Assembly: GCA_902781515.1 (NCBI GenBank)
Contig: CACZJU010000003.1
Span: forward strand, 1-64,000
Origin: an uncultured Bacteroidales bacterium
GTDB taxonomy: Bacteria > Bacteroidota > Bacteroidia > Bacteroidales > Bacteroidaceae
Length of the DNA: 64,000 bases
Reading direction: 5' to 3'
Below are positions 43,272 through 52,762 of this stretch, one piece after another. The translations under genes and the position numbers were made by a program. The first letter of the stretch is position 1. Every line of letters starts with the position of its first letter. The notes under the pieces were generated by a model. The model did no database searches and was not told where the DNA came from. It saw only the letters and a list, made by a program, of their open reading frames with translations.

Positions 43272-44564
43272 TTAATGTGGTATTTTGATTTCTATAGGTT
43301 TTACAACACGTTTATAGGTTTTGTCACCATCGAGGATGGCAATGAGCCAAGCGGTAAAGGAACGCTTTGGATTGTCCAATCCGCATTCGTAGGGATAAAC
43401 TTCTAAATTGAGAATTGAAAATTGAGAATTGAAAATTGGCTGGTGCGATGTGGATTTGCGAAGTGGGCCACAGATGACTTCGATGCGGACACCTGTGGGG
43501 GCGGTGATGGTCAACGTCTTACCATCTTCGCTCCATTGAGTCTTGATTTCACCTATCTCTCGCGTTTGCTTGCCGCGTGTCTCAGCATAGCGAGCCTCGG
43601 TCAACTCTGCCATTTCGCGGTCATAATACCAAAAAGCATCGTGCAAATCGCCTGTATACTGCGCATACGGAGCAGCCTTGGGACGTCTCTCAACGCTGAA
43701 GATATCATCCTTAGCTCCATCGCCATCATTAGGTTGGAGGTCAGGATTATAGCGACAGGCTAACCAACCGTCATGTGGATTGACTTTGCGAAGGCTGCCA
43801 TCAGCTTGTAACCGCTGTTCCATAGTCTTTTTGATAAACAGGGCTATGTACTCTGCTGTTTCAGGCATAATCTCAAAATGCCCACTTCCTGCGTCGGCAA
43901 GGAAGGAAATGCAACTATTGGGATACATCATGCGGAAAGCGAGGGCTGGACGTACACGAGCTTCCCACCATTCGTATTCGCCCTCAATCATCAGACCGGG
44001 TATGCCGTCGATATTGCGTGTACGCCCCCACTCCACATTGGCTGTTCCATAACCACAAAGATTGGTGCGTGGGGCATCACCATGAAAACTGATGACACAA
44101 AGAGTACGCTGATTATTCCACGCAGCAAAGTTCCAGGGAAAAGTTGCTTGGGCAGAATGACCAAAGGGAATCACGGGGCAGCGTTCCAACTCCCGATGTC
44201 CACTCTGTCCTGCCAGACCCACCATCATTTCTTCAAAGGTCTGTTGGCAGCCCGTGGAGACATCCCAATTCTGCGAGAACCACGGTGCCACCCACACCAG
44301 GGCAATGTTCATTTCCTGCATTCGCTTCTGGAAAGATGGCATTTTATAAAGCATCTCTTCTGTCATGTTCTGCTGGGCAAGCATTACTGCCTTTACGGTC
44401 TGACAGCCTTCAGGAATCCACAGAAAGGCTGTCGGGGATTTGCCTGTCTCGGCAGATACATAGCCAGTTAGTGCCACCGAGTGTTGGTATATACCGCTTT
44501 TCCCAACGGCTCCAATATTGTCAAGCTGGCATATTAATAATATAAGGAATAAGATGCGTTTCAT
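43272..44564 (-). CDS. Secreted alpha/beta-hydrolase-fold protein, putative esterase
   Basis: 430 residues with a signal peptide (MKRILFLILLICQLDNIGA). The nucleophile motif GHSAQA (residue about 150) follows PVIPF and the oxyanion-type strand WVAPWF. A later GSGHFEIMPET gives a probable catalytic His. No specific family recognised; a carbohydrate esterase fits the operon. The stop is followed after 4 bp by the GH127-like start, and its start overlaps manA by 4 bp. Odd: PIFNSQFSILNLE near the C-terminus is encoded by four 7-bp repeats (43406-43433), which should be an inserted loop. Confidence 0.72.
   Translation of the reverse strand: MKRILFLILLICQLDNIGAVGKSGIYQHSVALTGYVSAETGKSPTAFLWIPEGCQTVKAVMLAQQNMTEEMLYKMPSFQKRMQEMNIALVWVAPWFSQNWDVSTGCQQTFEEMMVGLAGQSGHRELERCPVIPFGHSAQATFPWNFAAWNNQRTLCVISFHGDAPRTNLCGYGTANVEWGRTRNIDGIPGLMIEGEYEWWEARVRPALAFRMMYPNSCISFLADAGSGHFEIMPETAEYIALFIKKTMEQRLQADGSLRKVNPHDGWLACRYNPDLQPNDGDGAKDDIFSVERRPKAAPYAQYTGDLHDAFWYYDREMAELTEARYAETRGKQTREIGEIKTQWSEDGKTLTITAPTGVRIEVICGPLRKSTSHQPIFNSQFSILNLEVYPYECGLDNPKRSFTAWLIAILDGDKTYKRVVKPIEIKIPH
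43406..43433. repeat. 7-bp micro-tandem repeat in the hydrolase gene
   Basis: AATTGAG and AATTGAA alternate for four units, in frame, ahead of the EVYPYECG segment. Confidence 0.85.
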
Positions 44565-45538
44565 CCGATTGTTGCTGTTAGGAACGATGCATTACCAAAT
44601 ATATAAAGTACATTCTCACTGGCAGGTACAAGAATGGTCTCACCCTGACGAATGCTGATGCCATTGATGTTGGCCTCACCCCAAAGACACATTACCACTA
44701 CGAACGAGTCGCAATGGAAATCGACCTGTGAAGCCACCTGCACCACTACGCGATGAACCACGAAGTGAGGACAGTTCACCAACTGGGAAATGGGTTTCGT
44801 AGAGTCGTAGCTGCTACGGTATTCAGGCCATACACGGTAGTCAATGGCATCGCGAGCCTGCTCAATATGCAGTTCACGCGGCTGACCATTTGCATCCTTG
44901 CGACCGAAGTCATAAACGCGGTAGGTGATGTCACTCGTTTCCTGAATCTCTGCCAAGAAATTGCCTGCGCCAATGGCGTGCAGACGTCCTGCAGGCAGAA
45001 AATAGAGGTCGCCGTCGTGGGACTCATGTGTTGCAATTACGTCTTGCATCGGCGAATGTCCGTTCTCAGGTTCTGCTGTAGCCAGACGTTCATAGTCATC
45101 AGGAGTGATGCTTTTCTTCAAACCAGCATAAATTTTGCTGCCCACATCACTCTTAATAACATACCACATTTCGGTCTTTCCTTGACACCCATGGCGTTCC
45201 ATTGCCAGTTTATCATCGGGGTGTACCTGTACGCTGAGGTCCTGACGCGAGTCGATGAACTTCACCAACAATGGGAACTTGTTGCCGTATTTCTTATACA
45301 CTTTCTGACCCACAAGCAGACCTTTGTACTTATCTATGAGCTGAGTAAGAGTCAAACCCACATCAACATCATCGATAATGCCGCGATCTATTGCCACACT
45401 CTCATGACCTGATACACCACTGATTTCCCAACTCTCACCAATGTTAGGCTGTGCTGTAAAGATACCCTTGAAGGGTGCAATCTGATAACCTCCCCACAGA
45501 GTGGTTTTCAGATACGGTTCAAATTTATAAGGTTTCAT
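44561..45538 (-). CDS. manA: Mannose-6-phosphate isomerase, class I
   Basis: 325 residues. Converts mannose-6-phosphate and fructose-6-phosphate. The two cupin-like lobes carry the zinc ligands: QVHPDD, GKTEMWY and PAGRLHAIG, followed by QETSDITYRVYDFGR. Cytoplasmic, unlike its secreted neighbours. Between the GH97 and the hydrolase in one operon, it links uptake of a mannose- or fructose-yielding product with glycolysis (inference). The stop overlaps the next start by 4 bp. Confidence 0.92.
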   Translation of the reverse strand: MKPYKFEPYLKTTLWGGYQIAPFKGIFTAQPNIGESWEISGVSGHESVAIDRGIIDDVDVGLTLTQLIDKYKGLLVGQKVYKKYGNKFPLLVKFIDSRQDLSVQVHPDDKLAMERHGCQGKTEMWYVIKSDVGSKIYAGLKKSITPDDYERLATAEPENGHSPMQDVIATHESHDGDLYFLPAGRLHAIGAGNFLAEIQETSDITYRVYDFGRKDANGQPRELHIEQARDAIDYRVWPEYRSSYDSTKPISQLVNCPHFVVHRVVVQVASQVDFHCDSFVVVMCLWGEANINGISIRQGETILVPASENVLYIFGNASFLTATIG

Positions 45539-45581
45539 TTTATTCTTTCTCCGCTTCGCTATGAAAGCGCTTCGCGATTAC

Positions 45582-47432
45582 TTAATTCTTAATTTTTTTA
45601 AAGTGTAACGCTACACCACCCGAAGGCTGCAGTTGTAATACTATTGGCTTGCCACCACTTTTTATTTTTATCGTTTCGCTTTTCACTTTCGTCTTTGTAG
45701 CCATTGTCGAGTCATCATTATAGATAGTGACCTCCCATTTCTCACCTTTTACTATTAAGAAGTCTGTAGGAATGGAAATAGTGCGGGCTTCGGTATTTGT
45801 CATAGCACCTACGAACCATTCATCACCACTGCGACGGGCAATTACTACGTGGGAACTAGGCTGACCTTCTATTACTCGGCTCTCATCCCACGTTGTTTTC
45901 AGGTTGTCAAACCATTTCAGTTCTGGCTCATCATTGGAGAACTCGGGCTTGTCGTACCAAAAGAGTGCTATAAATGGCGAATAGTATATGAGTGAAGCTG
46001 CAAGTTGATGTGCGTGTGTCGTTTTCAGACGTTTATCGTAATAACAGATTGTGTAATCTGCAGGTCCGTTAATCATGCGAGTGAACGGCAGCACGGTGTT
46101 GTGAGTGGCATCGGGAAACTCTTCGTTGCCGCGAATACCCTCCTGTGTCAGCAGATTCGGATAGGTTCGCGAGAACCCTGTAGGACGGTACTCATCGTGA
46201 ATGTCAACCATTAGGTGGTTTTCGGCAGCATAGCGTACGAGGTCATGTATCCACACCGCCCAACGATGGGATGCGTATTCCACAAAACCACTCTTTACGC
46301 CAACGATTCCCCATTCACGAAGAAGCGGGAACAACTCGCGCATCTGTTTCTGAAGAGCATGTTGGTTGACATATAGCCATATGCCCACACCATGTTCTTT
46401 TCCGTATTCCACTACCCGCTTCATATCTATCTGCGGTATCACCTTTGTGGCATCTCCGTCGTGACTGGTACAAGGTTCGTACCATTTCCAGTCAAACATC
46501 ATATAGCGCATATTATGTTTAGCACAAAAATCGATGTTGCGAAGCGCAGCCTCCGTGGTAAGGGTCGTGCAACGCATCATAGTTCCTGGCTTCACCCACT
46601 CTGCTGCATCGGCAATCTGGCACGGTGGATTGAGGTTATCGATGATGTAGCGATGGTTCAACAGTTCGCCATAGCTGTCTCCGGTGAGAATAACCTTCCA
46701 TGGTGTGGCATAATAGGTAACGATGTCAACGGGCGAATACATTGTAGTGGCGAGTGTGTTGGGCTTCGTTGTTGAAGCGATGTTTTTCTCTAAGCACCAA
46801 TCATCCACATCTGCATCGGCCAAAGCACAATATAGTCCGTTAGGAAGCTCAACAGTTACAACACGCTCAATAGGATTTTTCACATCGTTGACATCCTTCA
46901 GTTCGTATGGAGCTTGTGCCCATTCTGCTGCCCAAACCTTCGTACCAGCAGCAAAAGTATATTCTGTGAGGTCGGCAGTAACCTTGTGGAATACAGCCAT
47001 CGGATGTTCTGGGAAGAAATACCGGAAGGCAACGCCTTCATCGTAGGCGCGCACTTCGATATTCATGCGATAATCGCTGCCATCGTGCTTTGACAGATAT
47101 ATAGTGCCTGCATTGTAATTGTCGGGTACCTCAGCCTGTTCACCCCAGAGGTTCTGAACGATGTCTTGATGCGCAGACTGACTGACAGAATCCACCGTAA
47201 AGCCATTCATCCAGCAGTCATATTGCCGATACTTGCGAGCAAGAGCCCTTTCCCATGTATGGTTGTCGAGGTCCAGTCCCAAGCGAGAATCTATCACTAT
47301 CTGCTTATCATTACGAGTAACAGAATAGACGAATTCATCGGACTGTTGATTGATGGTAATCTTATTCGTTCCCTTTGGTGATGAGACCACCAACGAGGAA
47401 GCTAATAGAACAATGCCAGTTGTGATATTCAT
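45582..47432 (-). CDS. GH97 family glycoside hydrolase, divergent inverting-like type
   Basis: 616 residues with an N-terminal signal (MNITTGIVLLASSLVVSS). GH97 motifs: YMMFDWKWYEP, VVEYGKEHGVGIWLYVNQ, MVDIHDEYRPTGFSRTYPNLLTQEG, RMINGPADYT, THAHQLAAS. At the retaining nucleophile site, where relatives have VKxDF, this protein has VKSGFVEYAS, so that Asp is Gly. At the SusB Glu439 position (HEAVRPTG) it has HDEYRPTG, offering acidic residues. It is therefore probably an inverting or otherwise altered GH97. It is 11 bp after the fusion enzyme and 43 bp before manA in one operon. Specificity unknown. Confidence 0.82.
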   Translation of the reverse strand: MNITTGIVLLASSLVVSSPKGTNKITINQQSDEFVYSVTRNDKQIVIDSRLGLDLDNHTWERALARKYRQYDCWMNGFTVDSVSQSAHQDIVQNLWGEQAEVPDNYNAGTIYLSKHDGSDYRMNIEVRAYDEGVAFRYFFPEHPMAVFHKVTADLTEYTFAAGTKVWAAEWAQAPYELKDVNDVKNPIERVVTVELPNGLYCALADADVDDWCLEKNIASTTKPNTLATTMYSPVDIVTYYATPWKVILTGDSYGELLNHRYIIDNLNPPCQIADAAEWVKPGTMMRCTTLTTEAALRNIDFCAKHNMRYMMFDWKWYEPCTSHDGDATKVIPQIDMKRVVEYGKEHGVGIWLYVNQHALQKQMRELFPLLREWGIVGVKSGFVEYASHRWAVWIHDLVRYAAENHLMVDIHDEYRPTGFSRTYPNLLTQEGIRGNEEFPDATHNTVLPFTRMINGPADYTICYYDKRLKTTHAHQLAASLIYYSPFIALFWYDKPEFSNDEPELKWFDNLKTTWDESRVIEGQPSSHVVIARRSGDEWFVGAMTNTEARTISIPTDFLIVKGEKWEVTIYNDDSTMATKTKVKSETIKIKSGGKPIVLQLQPSGGVALHFKKIKN

Positions 47433-47443
47433 TATAATAAGGA

Positions 47444-49819
47444 TTATTTTTTGAACTTCAGATTTTCAACATGCGAGCCTACGAACATGGGAACATAGTC
47501 GCTCGTTGCATGCCATTGGGGTTTACCAGGCATGTCGTCATAGACAGGACGACCATTGATTTTCAGTCCTTCGAAGGTGATATTCTTAACTTTATGTTGC
47601 TCGTCGTAGCCCGTGATGACCGACAACTGGGGCTGGTTACCATACAAACGGACATTGCGGAACATGACATTCTCTACACCGCCTCCGGCTGCTGTGCAGT
47701 ATTTCTGGTTCCATCCCACCTTTACCTGTGTGATGCAGCCCTGGCGAATGCCTTCGATACGAATATTGTCGAAAATGATATCCTTGACATAGTTGCCATC
47801 GCCGCAGTTGATTGCCAAACAGCCCTGATAGTCGATTTGCTTTTCTGCCTGACAGATGATGTCAAGGTTATCGTATCGCAGACCTACTATGCTATCACCC
47901 ACTTCGGGATTGCCGTGCAAACCAATCATGATGGGGTGTGCCACATCGGCCCATAGAGTGGAATTTGTCATATGAACATTACGAACAGAGCCGTTGAAGC
48001 CTTTTCGAGTGGCGTACGCTGTGGTGCAATCGTCGCTGTTACGGCAGAATACACGGTTGTATAGGATATCAGAGCAACCGCCGAAGATATTCAGTCCATC
48101 GCCCCATTGCGGATGCGATAGAGAACGTACATCGTGAAGTGTAACATTCTGCGACTCACCGATAGGACAAGTGTTGAGTATCAGTCCGTCGATAAGCACA
48201 TTCTTCGAGCGATACACGTGAGCACCTTCGTAACCACGTTCCGGACGTGCAATGCCTCTGCCCTGGATGCTTACGTTCTCTGCATCCTCTATAGCAAAAG
48301 TACTGGTCAGATAGGCACCGCCAGCCAAATATACAGTAGTATTTGAGGCTATATGAATGGTGTCCTGCTTGTAGAATCCAGGAGCATAATACTTGAACTC
48401 ACGCCCTTGTGCTTTGGCCTCCGCTTCAGCCTCTTCTTTGCTCACGGTCGGTTTCGAAGTAAAAACCAGCAAATTATTAGCGATGTCACCATCTAACTCT
48501 ACACTGACATTTTCTGGTTGAAAAAGCAGGAACTGAACAGTAGAATCGTTCTGCACGTTGGCAATGGTACCGCGATAATCTGGCCTTATTCTCGCTGTCT
48601 TGAACTTCTTGTTCTTGCTTATAACCTTTACGAACACATCGCCCGTGAAGTCGAACATACAGTAGGAATATTCCGTCACCTTATGACCTCCGTCGTCAGT
48701 GGGACTATTGGCCTTTGCCATGTAGGTGTCTATCTTTGTCCACTCCTTTCTGCCGCGTGGCTGTATGAAAACATCGTAGTCATGCTTCAGCGGAGCGCCT
48801 TCTGGAGCTGCGTAAGTTGTTATGCTGTGCAGTTTCTGCCCCTCTGCCACCCCTTTCACGCTGAATTGGTCGGCCTCGGGGTTATGTTTGATTTCGCCTC
48901 GTTTCTCTGCTTTCTTCTGCAGGTCGAGCAGTTTCTTTGTATAGGGCATCTTCAAGCCTTTGCGTCCAACATAATGCTGATAAGGCATATCATAGATGCA
49001 GCGTATGCGTCCGCGTCCCATCGAGCCAGGTTCCGTCCAATCGTTATAGAGTCCTGTGCAGTCCTTCCATGTCTCAAAAGGAACATCATATCCCAGATTA
49101 TACTTTGCGGTATATTCCATACCTTTCAACAGACGGTTGTCCAAGGCTCCCCACAGGTCATCGCCTTGTTCCCATGCCATCTCGCATATCTCACACATGG
49201 CGCCAAGACCAAGCTGAGCATGTCCTTGGTCGCGACCAGTTTCCTGACACTGTCCAGTCTTACCAACATAATTAGGTAAAGAACCATTATCGTTGGCATA
49301 TAGATAAACATCTATGGCATGCTGGTATAGTTCTTTATCGCTGAGGAATATTGCTGCAGCCATGCGACAACGGTTGACGATGTGTCCCCAGTTGCCGTTG
49401 GCATACGGACTGTCGGCCTCAAACTTATCCAATACTGGCAGTATCGCTCTCCTTACCATCACCTTCCACGATTCTAATTGTGAATTCTTCAAAATATCCA
49501 TTGCCCTAAGCAGCCAATAAGCCTGTATCGTGCATAGCGGAGCATCGTGACCATCGAAGCGTTGCAACGTAGTGGCGTAGGCATTGATGATTTCAAGCGC
49601 CGTCTCTGTGTCACCAGTCTTGGCACTCTGCCAAGCCTGCCACATATCGCGTTCGCTACCTCCCTTCGTACGGGCATATTGTCCATCGCGGGCAACCACC
49701 TCGTAAGGACCTGCCATCTTATAGGTACTTTGCTGGGCAAAGCCAAATTGGAAATAACAAATAATAATAGATAACGTCAATAAAAAGCGTCCCATTGTTT
49801 TGAATATTTTCCTTATCAT
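47444..49819 (-). CDS. Alginate-lyase-like / parallel beta-helix fusion enzyme, paralogue 2
   Basis: 791 residues with a signal peptide (MGRFLLTLSIIICYFQFGFA from an internal ATG at 49795 or from 49819). N-terminal alpha/alpha toroid: YANGNWGHIVNRCR, TGQCQETGRDQGHAQLGLG, AWEQGDDLWGALDNRLLKG, YNLGYDVPFETW. C-terminal beta-helix: NTTVYLAGGAYLTSTF, VSIQGRGIARPERG, WGDGLNIFGGC, RNSDDCTTAY, PIMIGLHGN. Same two-domain layout as 27133-29979 but of ordinary base composition and without the long Ig linker. First gene of the operon, with a TTTG-N21-TAATTTTG promoter. Probably degrades an acidic glycan. Confidence 0.82.
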   Translation of the reverse strand: MIRKIFKTMGRFLLTLSIIICYFQFGFAQQSTYKMAGPYEVVARDGQYARTKGGSERDMWQAWQSAKTGDTETALEIINAYATTLQRFDGHDAPLCTIQAYWLLRAMDILKNSQLESWKVMVRRAILPVLDKFEADSPYANGNWGHIVNRCRMAAAIFLSDKELYQHAIDVYLYANDNGSLPNYVGKTGQCQETGRDQGHAQLGLGAMCEICEMAWEQGDDLWGALDNRLLKGMEYTAKYNLGYDVPFETWKDCTGLYNDWTEPGSMGRGRIRCIYDMPYQHYVGRKGLKMPYTKKLLDLQKKAEKRGEIKHNPEADQFSVKGVAEGQKLHSITTYAAPEGAPLKHDYDVFIQPRGRKEWTKIDTYMAKANSPTDDGGHKVTEYSYCMFDFTGDVFVKVISKNKKFKTARIRPDYRGTIANVQNDSTVQFLLFQPENVSVELDGDIANNLLVFTSKPTVSKEEAEAEAKAQGREFKYYAPGFYKQDTIHIASNTTVYLAGGAYLTSTFAIEDAENVSIQGRGIARPERGYEGAHVYRSKNVLIDGLILNTCPIGESQNVTLHDVRSLSHPQWGDGLNIFGGCSDILYNRVFCRNSDDCTTAYATRKGFNGSVRNVHMTNSTLWADVAHPIMIGLHGNPEVGDSIVGLRYDNLDIICQAEKQIDYQGCLAINCGDGNYVKDIIFDNIRIEGIRQGCITQVKVGWNQKYCTAAGGGVENVMFRNVRLYGNQPQLSVITGYDEQHKVKNITFEGLKINGRPVYDDMPGKPQWHATSDYVPMFVGSHVENLKFKK

Positions 49820-49832
49820 ACGATTCTTATGG

Positions 49833-49865
49833 CAAAATTACGCATTTCGTCTTATCTTACACAAA
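49833..49865 (-). promoter_or_regulatory. Promoter of the 41.5-49.8 kb operon
   Basis: Minus-strand TTTG (49862-49865), 21-bp gap, TAATTTTG (49833-49840). Lies in the 92-bp gap between the divergent operons, 13 bp before the ATG. Confidence 0.65.
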
Positions 49866-49911
49866 TTCTAAGTATTTTTTCGTTTTGATTCGTATTAGAT
49901 AAAAAATTATA

Positions 49912-51114
49912 TTGATGAAAAAGTTTCTTTGGAGCATTATGCTCTGCTTTTTAATGAGTTGCCAACAGCAACAAAGCTCCGATTTCTGCGTTGATGAAGC
50001 ACTCGACTATTGTTCAGATCAGGTGAATCGTGCATTAACGTCACTACGCGACAGTACTGATGCCTACGACTTCACCATGATGCCACGCAATATTCTTGAG
50101 CAAGATTCAGTATGGAACTGTAGAAAGGCTTGTTCCGAAGAATGGTGTTCTGGGTTTTGGCCAGGTATTCTATGGATGACTTTTTCCCACAACCATAACG
50201 AGGATGTTTGGGAAGCAGCAGAAGGATATACGGAGGCACTGATACCAGTTGTGGAAGCTCCAGTGTATGACCACGATCTCGGCTTCATAACCATAAACTC
50301 ATTTATGAAAGGATATGAAGTAACGCATAAAGAGCATTATCGCGAGATTGCTCTAAGAGCAGCCGAGTCGCTGGCCACACTCTTCAATCCCACAGTTGGT
50401 ACAATACTCTCTTGGCCGCGCCACGTAAAAGACTTTGGCGGTCACAATACAATCATGGACAACATGATGAATCTGGAACTCCTGTTTTGGGCAGCAAGGG
50501 AAATGAAAAGTGAAAAGTTATATCATATAGCTATATCGCATGCAGAGACCACTATGAACAACCAGTTCCGCGAGGATGGTTCGTGCTACCACGTGGCACT
50601 CTACGACACTCTGGACGGACACTTTATCAAAGGATTTACGCATCAGGGTTACGCCGACTCCTCTATGTGGAGCCGTGGACAGTCGTGGGCAATATATGGC
50701 TACACGATGGTGTATCGTTACTCTAAGGACGCACGCTTCCTTGAGTTTGCACAAAAGGTGACGGACATCTATCTGCAACGCCTCCACGAGACAAGCGACG
50801 ATATGGTTCCTCTTTGGGACATGGATGACCCACGCGGACTTGAGGCCCCCAAAGATGCTTCGGCTGCTTGTGTAGTGGCTTCTGCCTTGTTAGAACTCCG
50901 TAAGTACGTTGACGGCGAGAAGAGTAAGGAATATCGTTCTAAAGCAGAACAAATGCTGTGCGACCTAAGCAGTGACCGCTATCAGAGCCGTGAAAAGAAT
51001 GTTGCGTTCCTCATGCACTCCACAGGTCACCACCCTGCTGGTTCTGAGATAGATGCGAGCATCATATATGCAGATTACTACTATTTAGAAGCTTTATTAC
51101 GATTAAAGGAATGA
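49912..51114 (+). CDS. GH88 unsaturated glucuronyl hydrolase
   Basis: 400 residues (ATG 49912 or 49915). A lipoprotein signal with lipobox LMSC follows MKKFLWSIMLCF, so it is anchored by lipid. Alpha/alpha barrel with the two family aspartates: YDHDLGF at about residue 119 and NTIMDNMMN at about 181. Removes the 4,5-unsaturated uronic acid left by lyases, by vinyl-ether hydration (established for the family). This links the lyase-type genes of the divergent operon with monomer release. Its stop overlaps the GH43 start by 4 bp. Confidence 0.93.
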   Translation: MMKKFLWSIMLCFLMSCQQQQSSDFCVDEALDYCSDQVNRALTSLRDSTDAYDFTMMPRNILEQDSVWNCRKACSEEWCSGFWPGILWMTFSHNHNEDVWEAAEGYTEALIPVVEAPVYDHDLGFITINSFMKGYEVTHKEHYREIALRAAESLATLFNPTVGTILSWPRHVKDFGGHNTIMDNMMNLELLFWAAREMKSEKLYHIAISHAETTMNNQFREDGSCYHVALYDTLDGHFIKGFTHQGYADSSMWSRGQSWAIYGYTMVYRYSKDARFLEFAQKVTDIYLQRLHETSDDMVPLWDMDDPRGLEAPKDASAACVVASALLELRKYVDGEKSKEYRSKAEQMLCDLSSDRYQSREKNVAFLMHSTGHHPAGSEIDASIIYADYYYLEALLRLKE

Positions 51115-52757
51115 GGAAGATATTATCACTAATCTCTTTTTTCATATCCACATTATCATGGGGACAATCTTCGCAAGTATGGTGTCCAGATAATGGTGAC
51201 GGCATCTACACGAACCCTGTGCTCTACGCCGACTATAGCGACCCTGATGTGTGTGCCGTTGGTGAGGACTATTATCTGACAGCCTCATCATTTAACTGTA
51301 TCCCAGGCTTACCCATTCTGCATTCGCGCGACCTCGTAAATTGGGAAATAATCGGACACGCGCTACAAGAACAGGAACCAAAGGACATATTTGACAAGCC
51401 TCAGCACGGAAAGGGTGTTTGGGCTCCGTCAATCCGACATCACAATGATTCCTTATATATATACTGGGGCGACCCTGATTTGGGAATATTCATGGTGAAA
51501 GCCTCTCTCCCCGCTCCCCCTATTGGAGGGAGAGCCGAGAAACTTACTGGTGAGTGGTCAAAGCCTATATGTGTTATTGAAGGGAAGGGCATGATTGACC
51601 CGTGTCCACTATGGGATGACGACGGACACTGCTATCTGGTAAACGGTTGGGCCAACTCACGGGCGGGCTTTAATTCCGTACTCTCTGTGCGAGAACTGAG
51701 TTCCGATGGTAGTCGTGTCATCTCACAGCCTCGTATAGTATTCGATGGAGGACAAGAGAACCATACTACTGAAGGACCGAAATTCTACAAACGCGATGGA
51801 TGGTACTGGATAATGTGTCCTGCCGGGGGAGTCGCTATGGGCTGGCAACTAGCAATGCGCTCCCGTTCACCATACGGTCCATACGAATGGAAACGGGTTA
51901 TGTGGCAGGGAAAGACAGACATCAACGGACCTCATCAAGGAGCATGGATTCATACGGCCTTCAATGAGGACTGGTTCCTACATTTCAACGACAAAGGAAC
52001 CTATGGTCGCGTGGTCTATCTGCAACCTATAGATTGGTCAACTGGTTGGCCAATGATGGGGAACGACGGCGAGCCTTATACAAAATATCGCAAGCCCAAG
52101 TCTTCCAACAAAAGTATTGTAAATCCGCAGGAAAGTGATGAATTCAACGATGGATTGGGTCTGCAATGGCAATGGCACGCCAACTATAACCAATTCTATG
52201 GTCAGCCGACCGCTAATGGTTTCTATCGTCTTTATACTATAGACCAGCCAGAGAACTTCCGAAGTCTATGGGATGTTCCTAACCTGCTGCTTCAGAAGCC
52301 TACGGCTCCGTGTTTCACAGTTACAGCCAAGGTTCGCTTTGCAGCGAAAGAGGATGAACAATATGGTGGATTGATAATGATGGGATGTGATTATTCGGCT
52401 CTTGTCATTTGTAGTCAAGGCGACAAATTCTTATTGCAGCGTCACACATGCATGGGAGCTGACGAGGGTCAGCCCGAAATACAGCAAACATTGGAGAAAC
52501 TTCAACCTACTGACCATGATACGATTCCCTATGCTCCTGCCATCTATCTCGACCTTTATCTGCGTATGACAGTAAAAAAAGGCATCTGTTCCTTCAGCTA
52601 TAGTCTCGACGGCAAGCGGTTCAAGCCAGCAGGTGAATCGTTTACGATGCGCGAAGGGAAATGGATTGGTGCCAAATTCGGTTTTGTTAGCGAATGCCAC
52701 AACAGAAAATCCAGCCGAGGATGGTTGGACCTCGACTGGATTCATATCACTCGATAA
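51111..52757 (+). CDS. GH43 glycosidase with C-terminal beta-sandwich domain
   Basis: 548 residues with a Sec signal (MRKILSLISFFISTLSWG). Five-bladed propeller with the GH43 residues: NPVLYADYSDPDVCAVG (Asp base), IDPCPLWDDDGHCYLV (Asp pKa modulator) and HTTEGPKFYKRDGWYWI (Glu acid), then a beta-sandwich from about residue 345 (EFNDGLGLQWQWHANYNQ). Typical for beta-xylosidase/alpha-L-arabinofuranosidase-type members. A 33-bp GC-rich palindrome encodes SLPAPPIGGRAEK in frame (51502-51534). Pairs with GH88 in a two-gene operon. Confidence 0.93.
   Translation: MRKILSLISFFISTLSWGQSSQVWCPDNGDGIYTNPVLYADYSDPDVCAVGEDYYLTASSFNCIPGLPILHSRDLVNWEIIGHALQEQEPKDIFDKPQHGKGVWAPSIRHHNDSLYIYWGDPDLGIFMVKASLPAPPIGGRAEKLTGEWSKPICVIEGKGMIDPCPLWDDDGHCYLVNGWANSRAGFNSVLSVRELSSDGSRVISQPRIVFDGGQENHTTEGPKFYKRDGWYWIMCPAGGVAMGWQLAMRSRSPYGPYEWKRVMWQGKTDINGPHQGAWIHTAFNEDWFLHFNDKGTYGRVVYLQPIDWSTGWPMMGNDGEPYTKYRKPKSSNKSIVNPQESDEFNDGLGLQWQWHANYNQFYGQPTANGFYRLYTIDQPENFRSLWDVPNLLLQKPTAPCFTVTAKVRFAAKEDEQYGGLIMMGCDYSALVICSQGDKFLLQRHTCMGADEGQPEIQQTLEKLQPTDHDTIPYAPAIYLDLYLRMTVKKGICSFSYSLDGKRFKPAGESFTMREGKWIGAKFGFVSECHNRKSSRGWLDLDWIHITR
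51502..51534. repeat. 33-bp GC-rich palindromic insert in the GH43 gene
   Basis: Opens CCTCTCTCCCCGC and ends GGAGGGAGAG. Same length and general palindromic plan as 42015-42047 but read on the opposite strand relative to its host gene. Confidence 0.7.
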
Positions 52758-52762
52758 AATCG

